From NCBI GenBank assembly GCA_910578865.1, contig CAJTRM010000018.1:5005-69004 (forward strand): a stretch of 64,000 bases of DNA, written 5' to 3'. The stretch is from an uncultured Dorea sp. GTDB taxonomy: Bacteria; Bacillota_A; Clostridia; Lachnospirales; Lachnospiraceae. Shown here one piece after another: positions 50,257-59,465 of the stretch (the stretch's first letter is position 1; every line of letters starts with the position of its first letter). The position numbers and the translations under genes are program-made. The notes below the pieces were generated by a model. That model was not told where the DNA came from. It saw only the letters and a program-made list of their open reading frames with translations, and did no database searches.

Positions 50257-52299
50257 TTAAAAGAGTATTCCGACCTGATATACAATGCAGCTCATGCCCC
50301 AGGCTGTCACAAGCTGAAACAGCAGGATTCCCAGGGTTGCTTTCAGGCTGCCGAGTTCCCTGTGGATGGCCGCTATCGTTGCAGTGCAGGGAATGTATAA
50401 CAGGCAAAAGACCATAAGGGCATAAGCGTTGACGGCTCCGAAGCCCATAGAAGCCAGGGAAGAAACCATCATGTCCATGCCGTGCCCGGTGGTGATATTC
50501 TGTATGCCGAACAGTACGCTGCAGCTGGATACTACAACTTCTTTGGCAGCGATTCCGGCTATCAGCGCCACGATAATCTGCCAGTATCCCAGGCCTGCCG
50601 GACGGAAGACAGGAACGATTGCTCTTCCCACTATGGAGCCGAAGCTCTGGCTGATATCTGTAACGTATCCCTGGGGGCCGAAATTCAGGATACTCCACAT
50701 AATAACAGAGGCTACGAAGATGACAGTGCCGGCTTTTGTGAGATAATCCTTGATTTTTTCCCATACATAGATTGCGATGGTACGTGCATTGGGAGATTTA
50801 TACTCCGGCAGTTCGATCAGAAGCGCCCGGTCCCCTTTGCTTCCGTCGATTTTTGCAAGAATGTAGGCGGTAGCTATGGCAATTATGATGCCCAGCAGAT
50901 ATAACGAGTAGCATACCAGCATTGCATGCTTTCCAAAAAACATAGATGAGAATAATACATAGATCGGAAGCCTTGCACTGCAGGACATAAATGGTGTAAT
51001 CAATATAGTTTTAAAGCGGTCTCTGGGGTGTTCCAGAGCCCGGGAGGCCATAACGGCCGGAACAGAACAGCCAAACCCAAGCAGCAGGGGGAGAAACGCC
51101 CGGCCGGACAGTCCGAGGTGCCCCATGATATCATCCATAACAAAAGCGACCCTTGACATATAACCGCTGTCTTCTAAAAAAGCCAGTGCCAGGAAAAGGA
51201 TGAAAATGTTCGGAAGGAACGTCAGGATCCCGCCCACTCCTGAGATGATCCCGTCTACGATGAGGGAGGTGAGCATAGGGCTTGTATGTACGGCATTCAG
51301 GCCATCCGTGACAAAACCGGAGAAATGTTCCAGGCCTATTTCAAAATATCCTTTCAGCCAGTCTCCGATGGTAAAGGTCAGAAAAAATACCAGCGCCATA
51401 ATGCCCAGAAAGATCGGAAGACCAAGACGGCGGCTTGTAAGGTAATGGTCAATGTGGTCCGTCGCGGCTTCTTTTCTGGATTTGTTCACAAGAACTTCAC
51501 CGATGATTTCTTCAATAAAATCATATTTCTGGTTAATCATATCTTTTTCGTAGCTGCGGTCTATGATACCGTCTGCGTCAAGGGGAAGGGTTTTTCTGAT
51601 ATGCGGGTCATTTTCCAGTAATTTGATGGCATGCCATCTTTTGTTGGGAAGATCCGGATATTTTTCCTTCAAAAGAAGGATCAGGCTGTCAATTTTATCT
51701 TCTATATCATCTTCATATACCATAGCAAATTCCGAATGATGGTTGTGCCGGTGTCTGGAATCCTTTCCGGGATGATGATGGATCAGAGGGCTCTGCTGAT
51801 GGAATTCCTGGTGATGGGACACGGCGTGCATCAGGATGGACAGGCCGGTTTTTCTGCGTGCGGAGACCGGAATCGCAGGAACGCCCAGCATCTCCGGCAG
51901 CCGATGTAGGTCGATCTCCATGCCGCGTTCCTCCACAATATCCATCATGTTCAGGGCGAGCACTACCGGCTTTCCAAGCTCAAGGAGCTGGAGCGTCAGG
52001 TACAGGTTGCGCTCAAGACTTGAGGCGTCGATGACATTAATGATAACATCCACCTCATCGTTCATAATACATTCCCGGGAAACCTGTTCTTCCATTGTGT
52101 AAGAAGAGAGGCTGTAGATGCCGGGAAGGTCGATCAGTTTGAATTCCTGCCCTTTATAATGAGTCTTTCCTTCTTTTTTCTCGACGGTGACGCCGGGCCA
52201 GTTGGCAACCTTTAAATTGGCTCCGGTAAATGCGTTAAAAAGTGTTGTTTTTCCACAATTCGGATTGCCTGTGAATCCTACGTTAATCATCTGTTTCAT
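50257..52299 (-). CDS. feoB: Ferrous iron transporter FeoB
   Basis: A 680-residue FeoB. N-terminal GTPase: GNPNCGKTTLF (11-21), the switch region GVTVEKKEG, DLPGIYSL (G3) and LNMMD (G4). A histidine-rich insertion follows around residues 165-190 (HHQEFHQQSPLIHHHPG and HRHNHH). The membrane part has two gate motifs and the cysteine segments VFCLLYIPCTATIA. It overlaps feoA by four bases and is under the Fur-type operator at 52552. It transports Fe(II) into the cell. Confidence 0.95.
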   Translation of the reverse strand: MKQMINVGFTGNPNCGKTTLFNAFTGANLKVANWPGVTVEKKEGKTHYKGQEFKLIDLPGIYSLSSYTMEEQVSRECIMNDEVDVIINVIDASSLERNLYLTLQLLELGKPVVLALNMMDIVEERGMEIDLHRLPEMLGVPAIPVSARRKTGLSILMHAVSHHQEFHQQSPLIHHHPGKDSRHRHNHHSEFAMVYEDDIEDKIDSLILLLKEKYPDLPNKRWHAIKLLENDPHIRKTLPLDADGIIDRSYEKDMINQKYDFIEEIIGEVLVNKSRKEAATDHIDHYLTSRRLGLPIFLGIMALVFFLTFTIGDWLKGYFEIGLEHFSGFVTDGLNAVHTSPMLTSLIVDGIISGVGGILTFLPNIFILFLALAFLEDSGYMSRVAFVMDDIMGHLGLSGRAFLPLLLGFGCSVPAVMASRALEHPRDRFKTILITPFMSCSARLPIYVLFSSMFFGKHAMLVCYSLYLLGIIIAIATAYILAKIDGSKGDRALLIELPEYKSPNARTIAIYVWEKIKDYLTKAGTVIFVASVIMWSILNFGPQGYVTDISQSFGSIVGRAIVPVFRPAGLGYWQIIVALIAGIAAKEVVVSSCSVLFGIQNITTGHGMDMMVSSLASMGFGAVNAYALMVFCLLYIPCTATIAAIHRELGSLKATLGILLFQLVTAWGMSCIVYQVGILF

Positions 52300-52526
52300 C
52301 TGTTTTCAAGCTCCTTTACTTCGATGTGCTCGGCAATGCGTCGTCCGAGAGCAAAGCGTGTGCCCCGGAACCTGGCGGTAAGGGAGCCTTTTTTGTCATT
52401 GTTCAATATGGTAATACAGGTGCCTTCGGTAAGGCCTAATGCTTCCAGACGTCGTTCCAGCTGAAGTTCAAGGTCAATGGAAACTACCTGATAGTCTGTG
52501 TTGTTTGTTCCTTGTTTTAGCGTCAT
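52296..52526 (-). CDS. feoA: Ferrous iron transport protein FeoA
   Basis: A 76-residue SH3-like FeoA domain (LERRLEALGLTEGTCITIL, RFRGTRFALGRRIAEHIEV). Start at 52526 is chosen because upstream frame extension runs into the promoter and Fur box; the ribosome site GAGGTG is 11 bases away, a little far. It is co-transcribed with feoB, whose GTPase it supports. Confidence 0.9.
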   Translation of the reverse strand: MTLKQGTNNTDYQVVSIDLELQLERRLEALGLTEGTCITILNNDKKGSLTARFRGTRFALGRRIAEHIEVKELENR

Positions 52527-52551
52527 CTTGTTGTACACACCTCTTTGTAAT

Positions 52552-52566
52552 TGATAATCATTATCT
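52552..52566. promoter_or_regulatory. Fur box in front of feoAB
   Basis: The 15 bases match the 7-1-7 Fur consensus TGATAATNATTATCA at 14 of 15 positions. It lies directly downstream of the minus-strand -10 box, over the expected start of transcription, so iron-loaded Fur would block feoAB. Confidence 0.88.
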
Positions 52567-52595
52567 ATTATAACATCATCATTGCAGTAAAGCAA
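52567..52595 (-). promoter_or_regulatory. Promoter of feoAB
   Basis: Reading the minus strand: TTGCTT (52595-52590), 17 bases, TATAAT (52572-52567). A five-base inverted repeat (ATTGC and GCAAT, 52581-52596) overlaps the -35. Confidence 0.75.
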
Positions 52596-52614
52596 TGTAA
52601 TATGTACACAACTA

Positions 52615-52643
52615 TTGACAAAAGTTAAAAAAATATTTATGAT
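52615..52643 (+). promoter_or_regulatory. Promoter of the surface-protein operon with a long leader
   Basis: TTGACA (52615-52620), 17 bases, TATGAT (52638-52643). Transcription would start near 52650, leaving about 200 untranslated bases before the gene at 52855. The 52527-52854 gap therefore holds two divergent promoters, the Fur box and this leader; apart from a small GGAAAT/ATTTCC stem near 52709-52730 I see no recognised riboswitch in it. Confidence 0.75.
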
Positions 52644-52854
52644 AATAGCACTCGACAAACGAAATTCTATTTTCTATTTTCAGAACAATTCATGGGGTAT
52701 CCCCACAGGGAAATGTCTTCCCGGATTTCCAGAGCGAGAAATTTCAGGAGAAAGGAGGCCGGTGTTACCTTTTTGTGCAGCTTTGTCCTCAGACATTTAC
52801 AGTCGTGTAATGGATGAGGGTTTGATCATGATTCATGGATGAAAGGAGAAACAT

Positions 52855-54414
52855 ATGAAAAAATTCAGTTCCCTGGCAGGGGGATTATTTCTGCTGGCCG
52901 TAAGTGTCTTTGCAGCGTGTGCGGGATCTGTACTGAAGGCAGAGGCAAAGGAGGTGGCAGTTCGGAAAGGTAAGGAATTGTTCTACGAAGGCCACCATAC
53001 CTTTTATTATTATATTGACGGAGAGCTCGGCTATTGTCTGGAGCCGAGAAAATCTTCTCCTGATGACGGTTTTTTTTCCGCGGCGCTGCTTGACGACGGC
53101 AGCCTTTTGAGCAAAACATTGTATTATGTGTACGGAGGACCGGGCTATGAACGCTGCATGAAGGCAGTTTTCCCGCAGGAGTGGAGAGAGCCGGAGAAAT
53201 CATACTGTCTTTCTCACTGTATCCTTGCCTATGTGTATGACGATTGCAGCGGGTCCAGGGATGCCTTTTTCCGTCTTGGGAGTGATATGCAGGAGCTGGT
53301 AGTGGCATGCACCAATGCGATCCGCGGATTTCCGGATGTTCCTGAGCCGGATATTGCATTTCAGGAAAAAGAGCTGACAGCATTTTTTACAGCAGATCAG
53401 AAGATCCAGAGGACTTCGGAGGTTACTTGTACCGGCGATCCGGAGAATTCTGTAGAACTGGCGCTGCCGGAGTATGTGACCCTGGTCAATACGACCAAAG
53501 GGACGCAGACCCGGGGAAAGTCCGTCGTCTGGGGACAGGACCGATTCTATCTTACGGCGGATGTAAAGGACTATAACGGAGGCACCTGGTCTTCCGGCAA
53601 TCTATATGGGAGGAACCGGCAGAGCTGGCGAAGCTTTGTAGTCAGTACCGGGGAGTCCTGGCAGCATCTTGGCACCGGGCGGCTGATAGAGGCGGAAATT
53701 ACTCCGGCAAGCCTGAAGGTGGTTTGGATTCCGAAACCGAAGCTTGAGGTTGCCAAGAGAGCCGATAAGTCGGGAAAAAGGTTCCGGCTGGGGGATCTGA
53801 TTACATATTCTATTGATGTAACGCAGCAGATCAAGGATGCCGTTGCTAAAAATGTTGTTATTACAGATACGATTCTTACTGAGGGTGTCAAGCTTCAGAA
53901 AAATTCAATTGTCCTGCTCGATCAGGATCAGAGCATTGTGTCAGATGCAGTTATTTCAGTGAAAGGTAATTCTTATACGATACAGGCAGGCGAATTCCTG
54001 CAGAGTATTGAGGCAGGGGAAAAATATACCGTAGAGTATCAGGTAGCCATTACCGACGAGTCTGTCATCGGAAAGGAAATCCGCAATGAAGTTGTTGTCC
54101 GGGCGGACAACTGTGAGGAGGAAAAGGATGATGAGACAGTGACGGTGGAGGAGCCGGAAGAGCCGGAGGGGCCGGAACCGAGGATTCGGGAGGAAGAGCC
54201 GGAGGAACCGGGAGAACCAGAAGAACCGGAAATTCCTGTGAAAGAGGAGATCGAAGAACCGGAGACGGACATACAAAAGATTCCGGAGATCTCGGAGAAG
54301 AAATCTCCTGTAAAGACCGGAGACCGTGAGAACTTGATGGTTCTTATGCTATTGGCCATTCTTTCTTGCACAGTAATCTTTATCTGTGGTAGAATAGCAC
54401 GTAAGACTAAGTAA
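52855..54414 (+). CDS. Cell-wall-anchored surface protein with thioester-type and DUF11-like domains
   Basis: A 519-residue secreted protein. Signal peptide 1-31; GELGYCLEP with Cys61 resembles the cysteine of TQXA thioester domains; from about 300 a DUF11-like isopeptide domain (KLEVAKRADKSGKRFRLGDLITYSIDV; NVVITDTIL); then a stalk of repeated EEPEEPE; then SPVKTGD (484-490), membrane segment and positive tail, a sortase signal. It is likely a short adhesin or pilin-like protein at the cell surface. leuC follows only 20 bases after its stop without a terminator. Domain names are from pattern memory. Confidence 0.78.
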   Translation: MKKFSSLAGGLFLLAVSVFAACAGSVLKAEAKEVAVRKGKELFYEGHHTFYYYIDGELGYCLEPRKSSPDDGFFSAALLDDGSLLSKTLYYVYGGPGYERCMKAVFPQEWREPEKSYCLSHCILAYVYDDCSGSRDAFFRLGSDMQELVVACTNAIRGFPDVPEPDIAFQEKELTAFFTADQKIQRTSEVTCTGDPENSVELALPEYVTLVNTTKGTQTRGKSVVWGQDRFYLTADVKDYNGGTWSSGNLYGRNRQSWRSFVVSTGESWQHLGTGRLIEAEITPASLKVVWIPKPKLEVAKRADKSGKRFRLGDLITYSIDVTQQIKDAVAKNVVITDTILTEGVKLQKNSIVLLDQDQSIVSDAVISVKGNSYTIQAGEFLQSIEAGEKYTVEYQVAITDESVIGKEIRNEVVVRADNCEEEKDDETVTVEEPEEPEGPEPRIREEEPEEPGEPEEPEIPVKEEIEEPETDIQKIPEISEKKSPVKTGDRENLMVLMLLAILSCTVIFICGRIARKTK

Positions 54415-54434
54415 AAGAACAGGAGGTTGTTGTG

Positions 54435-55709
54435 ATGGGAATGACAATGACGCAGAAAATCCTGGCCGCCCATGCAGGACTTGACCATGTGGCGGCGGGA
54501 CAACTGATAGAGGCAAAGCTGGACGTAGTTATGGCGAATGATATTACAGGGCCTATGGCGCTTCCGATCTTTAAGGAGATGGCAGAAAAGGTGTTTGATA
54601 AAGATAAGGTGGTGCTTGTACCTGATCATTTTACACCGAATAAAGATATCAAATCTGCAGAGAATTCCAAAGCGATCCGGGAGTTCGCAAGAGAGCAGGG
54701 GCTCAGCTGGTTTTTTGAGCAGGGCAAATCAGGAGTAGAGCACGCCATCCTTCCGGAGGCAGGTGTAGTGGCAGCCGGCGAATGTATTATCGGCGCAGAC
54801 TCACATACCTGTACATATGGGGCATTGGGAGCATTTTCTACCGGTGTCGGAACGACGGATATCGCAACCGGAATGGCAACCGGAGAGCTCTGGTTTAAGG
54901 TGCCAAGCGCACTGAAATTCGTGCTGAAGGGAAAGCCGGGGCCGTTTGTGAGCGGAAAAGATATTATTATACATATTATCGGAAAGATCGGAGTGGACGG
55001 AGCCCTCTATAAATCCATGGAATTTACCGGAGACGGAATCAGCGCCCTCTCTATGGACGACCGCTTTACGATGGCGAATATGGCGATTGAAGCAGGAGCC
55101 AAGAACGGGATCTTCCCGGTAGATGAAAAAGCACAGTGCTATCTGAAGGAGCACACCAAAAAAGAGTACCGGATCTATGAAGCAGACGCGGACGCCGAGT
55201 ATGATGATGTCATTGAGATAGACCTCGGGAAAGTACGCCCTACCGTTGCATTCCCACACCTTCCGGGCAATGCCAAGACCATTGATGAGATTGAGGCCAT
55301 GGAGCCTGTCCGGATCCATCAGGTTGTGATAGGATCCTGTACCAACGGGCGCATGGAGGACATGAGAAAGGCGGCGGCCATCCTGAAAGGCCATACCGTC
55401 CATGAGGATGTGCGCGTCATGGTCATTCCTGCCACACAGAACATTTATAAACAGTGTATGAAGGAAGGCCTTCTGGACATTTTTGTAGATGCAGGCTGTG
55501 CGGTTAATACGCCGAGCTGCGGGCCCTGTATGGGAGGACATATGGGGGTTATGGCAGCAGGAGAACGATGCGTATCCACTACCAACCGTAACTTTGTAGG
55601 CAGGATGGGACATGTGGATTCCCTGATCTATCTGGCATCCCCAGAGGTGGCAGCGGCAAGTGCGATTGCAGGATGTATTGCAAATCCGGAGAAAGTAGGT
55701 GACAAATAA
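54435..55709 (+). CDS. leuC: 3-isopropylmalate dehydratase large subunit (LeuC/HACN type)
   Basis: A 424-residue aconitase-superfamily protein with the 4Fe-4S cysteines in GSCTNGR and SCGPCMGG and the histidine-containing IIGADSHTCTYGALGAF. Length and sequence type match the shorter bacterial/archaeal LeuC group, which also includes homoaconitase-like and citraconate-forming enzymes. Start: AGGAGG at 54421-54426 is eight bases before ATG 54435. With leuD it isomerises 2- to 3-isopropylmalate, or a similar 2-hydroxyacid. leuA and leuB are not in the window. Confidence 0.92.
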   Translation: MGMTMTQKILAAHAGLDHVAAGQLIEAKLDVVMANDITGPMALPIFKEMAEKVFDKDKVVLVPDHFTPNKDIKSAENSKAIREFAREQGLSWFFEQGKSGVEHAILPEAGVVAAGECIIGADSHTCTYGALGAFSTGVGTTDIATGMATGELWFKVPSALKFVLKGKPGPFVSGKDIIIHIIGKIGVDGALYKSMEFTGDGISALSMDDRFTMANMAIEAGAKNGIFPVDEKAQCYLKEHTKKEYRIYEADADAEYDDVIEIDLGKVRPTVAFPHLPGNAKTIDEIEAMEPVRIHQVVIGSCTNGRMEDMRKAAAILKGHTVHEDVRVMVIPATQNIYKQCMKEGLLDIFVDAGCAVNTPSCGPCMGGHMGVMAAGERCVSTTNRNFVGRMGHVDSLIYLASPEVAAASAIAGCIANPEKVGDK

Positions 55710-56197
55710 TGAAAGCTTCAGGACATGTTTTTAAATACGGGGATAATGTAGACACAGATGTGATCATCCCGGCAAGGTATCTCAATTCTTTTGATGCTCA
55801 GGAACTGGCAAGCCATGCAATGGCGGATATTGATCCGGAATTCGTAAATAAAGTAAAGCCGGGGGATATGATCGTGGCAAATAAGAATTTCGGATGCGGG
55901 TCTTCCAGGGAGCATGCGCCTCTGTGTCTGAAGACGGCGGGCGTAAGCTGTGTGATCGCTGAGACCTTTGCAAGGATTTTCTACAGGAACGCCATCAATA
56001 TCGGCCTTCCGATCATTGAGTGCCCGGAGGCTGCAAAAGGTATTGAGGCCGGGGATGAGGTGGAAGTGGATTTTGACAGCGGAATGATCTATAACAGGAC
56101 AAAAGGCACGGAGTTTAAGGGGCAGCCGTTCCCGGAATTTATGCAGAAGCTGATCGCGGCGGGCGGACTTGTAAAATACACAAACAGTAAAGGATAA
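55709..56197 (+). CDS. leuD: 3-isopropylmalate dehydratase small subunit LeuD
   Basis: A 162-residue swivel-domain subunit with GDNVDTDVIIPARYL, NFGCGSSREHAPLCLK (substrate-binding arginine in SSREH) and the RNAINIGLP segment. Its start overlaps the leuC stop by one base (TAATG), so the subunits are made together. Confidence 0.94.
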   Translation: MKASGHVFKYGDNVDTDVIIPARYLNSFDAQELASHAMADIDPEFVNKVKPGDMIVANKNFGCGSSREHAPLCLKTAGVSCVIAETFARIFYRNAINIGLPIIECPEAAKGIEAGDEVEVDFDSGMIYNRTKGTEFKGQPFPEFMQKLIAAGGLVKYTNSKG

Positions 56198-56210
56198 TGG
56201 AGATAAAGGT

Positions 56211-57488
56211 ATGGGAAATGAAAGAGGTAATGCGGCAGCACTGCTGCCCATCGGGGTGTTTCTCGTAATTTTCCTGGGATCAGGGATTATTACAGGAGAC
56301 TTTTATGCGATGCCGGCCATCGTGGCATTTTTAATTGCGTTGCTGGTAGCGTTTTTTCAGAACAGAGAATTAAAATTTCAGGACAAGATCGGAATCATCT
56401 CTAAAGGTGTAGGTGACGAGAACATCATAACAATGAGCCTGATCTTCTTGTCCGCAGGGGCATTTTCGGGTGCCGTTACCGCAGCGGGCGGCGTGGAGAG
56501 TACAGTTAATCTGGGCTTATCTATACTTCCGGCAAAGGTTGCGGTTATGGGGCTCTTTGTGATCGGATGCTTTATTTCTGTCTCCATGGGAACATCTATG
56601 GGAACTATTGCGGCTCTGGCCCCGATTGCGGTAGGTATCAGCGAAAAGACAGGATTTGCGCTTCCTGTCTGCATCGGAGCTGTAGTTTGCGGCGCCATGT
56701 TCGGAGATAATCTGTCCATGATCTCGGATACGACCATCGCGGCAGTAAAAACTCAGGGATGTGAAATGAAGGATAAGTTTAAGGAGAACTTTCTGATCGT
56801 GCTTCCGGCTGCAATTATTACGATTATTCTTTTCCTTGTGATCACAAGAAACGGAAATTTTAAACTGGCAGAGGAACTGCAATATAATGTCCTGAGGGTG
56901 ATTCCGTATATCCTTGTGCTGGTAGGTGCATTGGCGGGTATTAATGTATTTATCGTGCTGATCAGCGGAACCGTGGTATCACTGGCCGTAGGCGTTGCTA
57001 CCGGAAGTCTTGCGGCGGGGGAGATGTTTACGGCGGTAGGCTCCGGTGTAACGGGAATGTATGATATTACGGTGATTTCCATCGTGGTAGCATGTATTGT
57101 GTCTCTGGTAAAAGAGCATGGAGGAATTCAGTTTATCCTGAGCCTGATCAAAAGGAGTATCAAAGGACAGAAGGGCGGAGAGATCGGCATTGCCGGGCTT
57201 TCTCTCCTGGTGGACATGTGCACGGCGAATAATACGGTCGCCATTGTAATGGCAGGCCCGATTGCCAAAGAGATCAGTGACGAATTCAAGATATCTCCGA
57301 GACGTTCTGCGTCACTCCTTGATATCTTTACTTCTGTAGGGCAGGGGCTGATCCCTTACGGTGCCCAGCTTTTGTCTGCGGCCAGCCTTACCGGGCTTAC
57401 GCCGTTTCAGATCATGCCGTATCTGTTCTATCCGATTTTGATGGCAGTCAGTGCAGTTCTGTTTATTATTTTTAGGAAAGCTAAATAA
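56211..57488 (+). CDS. NhaC-family Na+/H+ antiporter-like membrane protein
   Basis: A 425-residue protein with about twelve membrane segments. VSMGTSMGTIAALAPIAVG and AMFGDNLSMISDTTIAA match the paired motifs of NhaC-type antiporters; DMCTANNTVAIVMAGPIAKEI is the mirrored repeat. It lies 13 bases after leuD. Members exchange Na+ for H+ or carry amino or organic acids (malate/lactate, lysine). Its place in a leu/thr amino-acid unit leaves room for an amino-acid transport role. Confidence 0.85.
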   Translation: MGNERGNAAALLPIGVFLVIFLGSGIITGDFYAMPAIVAFLIALLVAFFQNRELKFQDKIGIISKGVGDENIITMSLIFLSAGAFSGAVTAAGGVESTVNLGLSILPAKVAVMGLFVIGCFISVSMGTSMGTIAALAPIAVGISEKTGFALPVCIGAVVCGAMFGDNLSMISDTTIAAVKTQGCEMKDKFKENFLIVLPAAIITIILFLVITRNGNFKLAEELQYNVLRVIPYILVLVGALAGINVFIVLISGTVVSLAVGVATGSLAAGEMFTAVGSGVTGMYDITVISIVVACIVSLVKEHGGIQFILSLIKRSIKGQKGGEIGIAGLSLLVDMCTANNTVAIVMAGPIAKEISDEFKISPRRSASLLDIFTSVGQGLIPYGAQLLSAASLTGLTPFQIMPYLFYPILMAVSAVLFIIFRKAK

Positions 57489-57504
57489 AAAGGAAGGCAA
57501 AGTT

Positions 57505-58992
57505 ATGAGTCTATATTACAAAAGTACCAGAAATTCCGAGATAAGGGTATCGGCGTCAGAGGCAATCCTGACCGGGCTTGCCCCGGACGGCGGACTGTTT
57601 GTCCCGGAAAGGATTCCCGCACTGGATGTTCCGCTGAAAGAATTAAAGGGGATGTCCTATCAGGAGATTGCCTATGCAGTTATGAAGCAGTTTTTGACCG
57701 ATTTCACAGAGGAAGAACTGAAGGAATGTATTCAGAAGGCCTATGACGGCAAATTCGACACAGAGGAGATTGCGCCCCTTGTGAAAGCAGGGGATATCTA
57801 TTATCTGGAGCTTTTTCACGGTGCGACGATAGCATTTAAAGATATGGCGCTGTCTGTACTGCCGCATCTTCTGACTGTTTCCGCAAAGAAAAATCAGGTG
57901 GACAGAAGGATTGTCATTCTGACAGCTACTTCCGGGGATACGGGAAAGGCAGCGCTGGCAGGCTTCGCAGATGTTGAAGGTACACAGATTATCGTGTTTT
58001 ATCCCAAGAACGGCGTAAGCAGAGTGCAGGAGCTTCAGATGGTGACGCAAAAAGGCGGTAATGTAGATGTCGTTGCCATCCACGGTAATTTTGATGATGC
58101 GCAGAGCGGTGTAAAAGCCATGTTTGAGAATAAAGAGCTGGGCAGGGAACTGGCAGAAAAAGGATATCAGTTTTCTTCTGCCAATTCCATTAATATCGGC
58201 CGTCTTGTCCCGCAGGTGGTGTATTACGTATTTGCTTATGCAAAGCTCCTTGAACATGGAGAGATCACCGAGGGGGAGAGTATCAATGTAGTCGTGCCGA
58301 CAGGGAACTTTGGGAATATACTGGCGGCATATTATGCAAAACAGATGGGGCTTCCGGTAGGAAAGCTGATCTGTGCCTCCAATGAAAACAAGGTGCTGTA
58401 TGACTTCTTTGAGACCGGAACCTATGACCGGAACCGGGAATTTTTGCTGACGACGTCACCCTCTATGGATATTCTGATATCCAGTAATCTTGAGAGGCTG
58501 ATCTACCTGATCGCCGGAGAGGATTCCCGGCAGACGAAGAAACTGATGGATGAACTAAGATCAGCCGGCCGGTATACCATCACAGATGAGATGAAGGAAA
58601 GACTTGTTGATTTTGCAGGAGGTTATGCTTCGGAAGAGGATACTGCCCGAAGGATTAAAGAGGTATACGAAAAAACAGGTTATGTTATGGATACACATAC
58701 GGCGGTTGCTTCCCATGTATGCAGCGAATACCGGGAAGCCGGCGGCGACGGACCGAAATATCTGATTGCCTCTACGGCAAGCCCGTATAAGTTCGTCAAA
58801 AGTGTAATGGGAGCGATGAATGACAGCTATGCCGACGCAGACGAGTTTGACCTTCTCGGGAAGCTTCAGGAGGTGTCAGGGGTGGAAATGCCGAAGGCAG
58901 TACGGGAGATCATGGAAGCGGATGTGCGGCACAGCGCGGAATGCGATCCGGAATGTATGGAACAGACGGTACGGGAAATCTTGCATGTATAG
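57505..58992 (+). CDS. thrC: Threonine synthase
   Basis: A 495-residue PLP enzyme. ATIAFKDMALS contains the Schiff-base lysine, TATSGDTGKAALAGF the phosphate-binding region, and PTGNFGNILAAYYA the glycine loop; the N-terminus MSLYYKSTRN is standard. The ATG at 57505 follows AAAAAGGAAGG. It makes threonine from O-phosphohomoserine. It is the last enzyme gene of the unit begun by the surface-protein gene; no T-box leader is seen in front of it. Confidence 0.94.
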   Translation: MSLYYKSTRNSEIRVSASEAILTGLAPDGGLFVPERIPALDVPLKELKGMSYQEIAYAVMKQFLTDFTEEELKECIQKAYDGKFDTEEIAPLVKAGDIYYLELFHGATIAFKDMALSVLPHLLTVSAKKNQVDRRIVILTATSGDTGKAALAGFADVEGTQIIVFYPKNGVSRVQELQMVTQKGGNVDVVAIHGNFDDAQSGVKAMFENKELGRELAEKGYQFSSANSINIGRLVPQVVYYVFAYAKLLEHGEITEGESINVVVPTGNFGNILAAYYAKQMGLPVGKLICASNENKVLYDFFETGTYDRNREFLLTTSPSMDILISSNLERLIYLIAGEDSRQTKKLMDELRSAGRYTITDEMKERLVDFAGGYASEEDTARRIKEVYEKTGYVMDTHTAVASHVCSEYREAGGDGPKYLIASTASPYKFVKSVMGAMNDSYADADEFDLLGKLQEVSGVEMPKAVREIMEADVRHSAECDPECMEQTVREILHV

Positions 58993-59038
58993 TATATAGC
59001 AGAAAAGGTACGATAGAATTGAAAGAGGTGTAAAGGAT

Positions 59039-59392
59039 ATGAATATGACACTGGACGGAATCCTGGGGCTGTTTGCGTTGGGATGCGGGCTGTACTGCCT
59101 GTATGGGGTGTACATGCTCCGGTTTAGAAATGAGATTAACCGGACGGTTCTTCTTCCCAAGGATGTAAACATCAGGAAATGTAAGGATCTGAAGGGATAC
59201 TGCAGGGAAGCTCAGTTTCCTCTGCTGCTGCTTGGAATTGTGACAACGATCTATGGGGGGACAGACATCTATAATACCTATGTAGGAGGAGCCGACAAAT
59301 TATTTGTCATTATGCTGATCGTGCTCATTCCGGCATTGATCATATATGCGGTAATGATACGGAAGATCAATGAAAAATATTTCGGAAAATAA
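59039..59392 (+). CDS. Small membrane protein of unknown function (117 residues)
   Basis: Three hydrophobic segments (GILGLFALGCGLYCLYGVYML; FPLLLLGIVTTIYGG; LFVIMLIVLIPALIIYAVMI) around a hydrophilic loop (RNEINRTVLLPKDVNIRKCKDLKGYCREAQ). I do not recognise a characterised family; the layout resembles DUF3784-type small proteins. It follows thrC by 46 bases with AAAGGAT before ATG 59039 and ends in a clear terminator. Confidence 0.8.
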   Translation: MNMTLDGILGLFALGCGLYCLYGVYMLRFRNEINRTVLLPKDVNIRKCKDLKGYCREAQFPLLLLGIVTTIYGGTDIYNTYVGGADKLFVIMLIVLIPALIIYAVMIRKINEKYFGK

Positions 59393-59394
59393 GT

Positions 59395-59430
59395 AAAATG
59401 CAGGATTTGAAATGAAATCCTGCATTTTTT
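59395..59430 (+). terminator. Terminator after the small membrane protein gene
   Basis: AAAATGCAGGATTT (59395-59408) pairs with AAATCCTGCATTTT (59415-59428), followed by more T. It ends the surface protein to thrC unit. Confidence 0.9.
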
Positions 59431-59465
59431 AATAAATTCAAACAGCAATTACGATTGTTAAACTC

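Noticed and set aside
52691..52813. Short open frame in the leader of the surface-protein gene (about 40 codons)
   Set aside because: No ribosome site and an arginine/serine-rich product without pattern; treated as untranslated leader.
54415..57504. T-box leader in front of leuC or thrC
   Set aside because: Gaps are 20 and 16 bases; no T-box core sequence or terminator is present.
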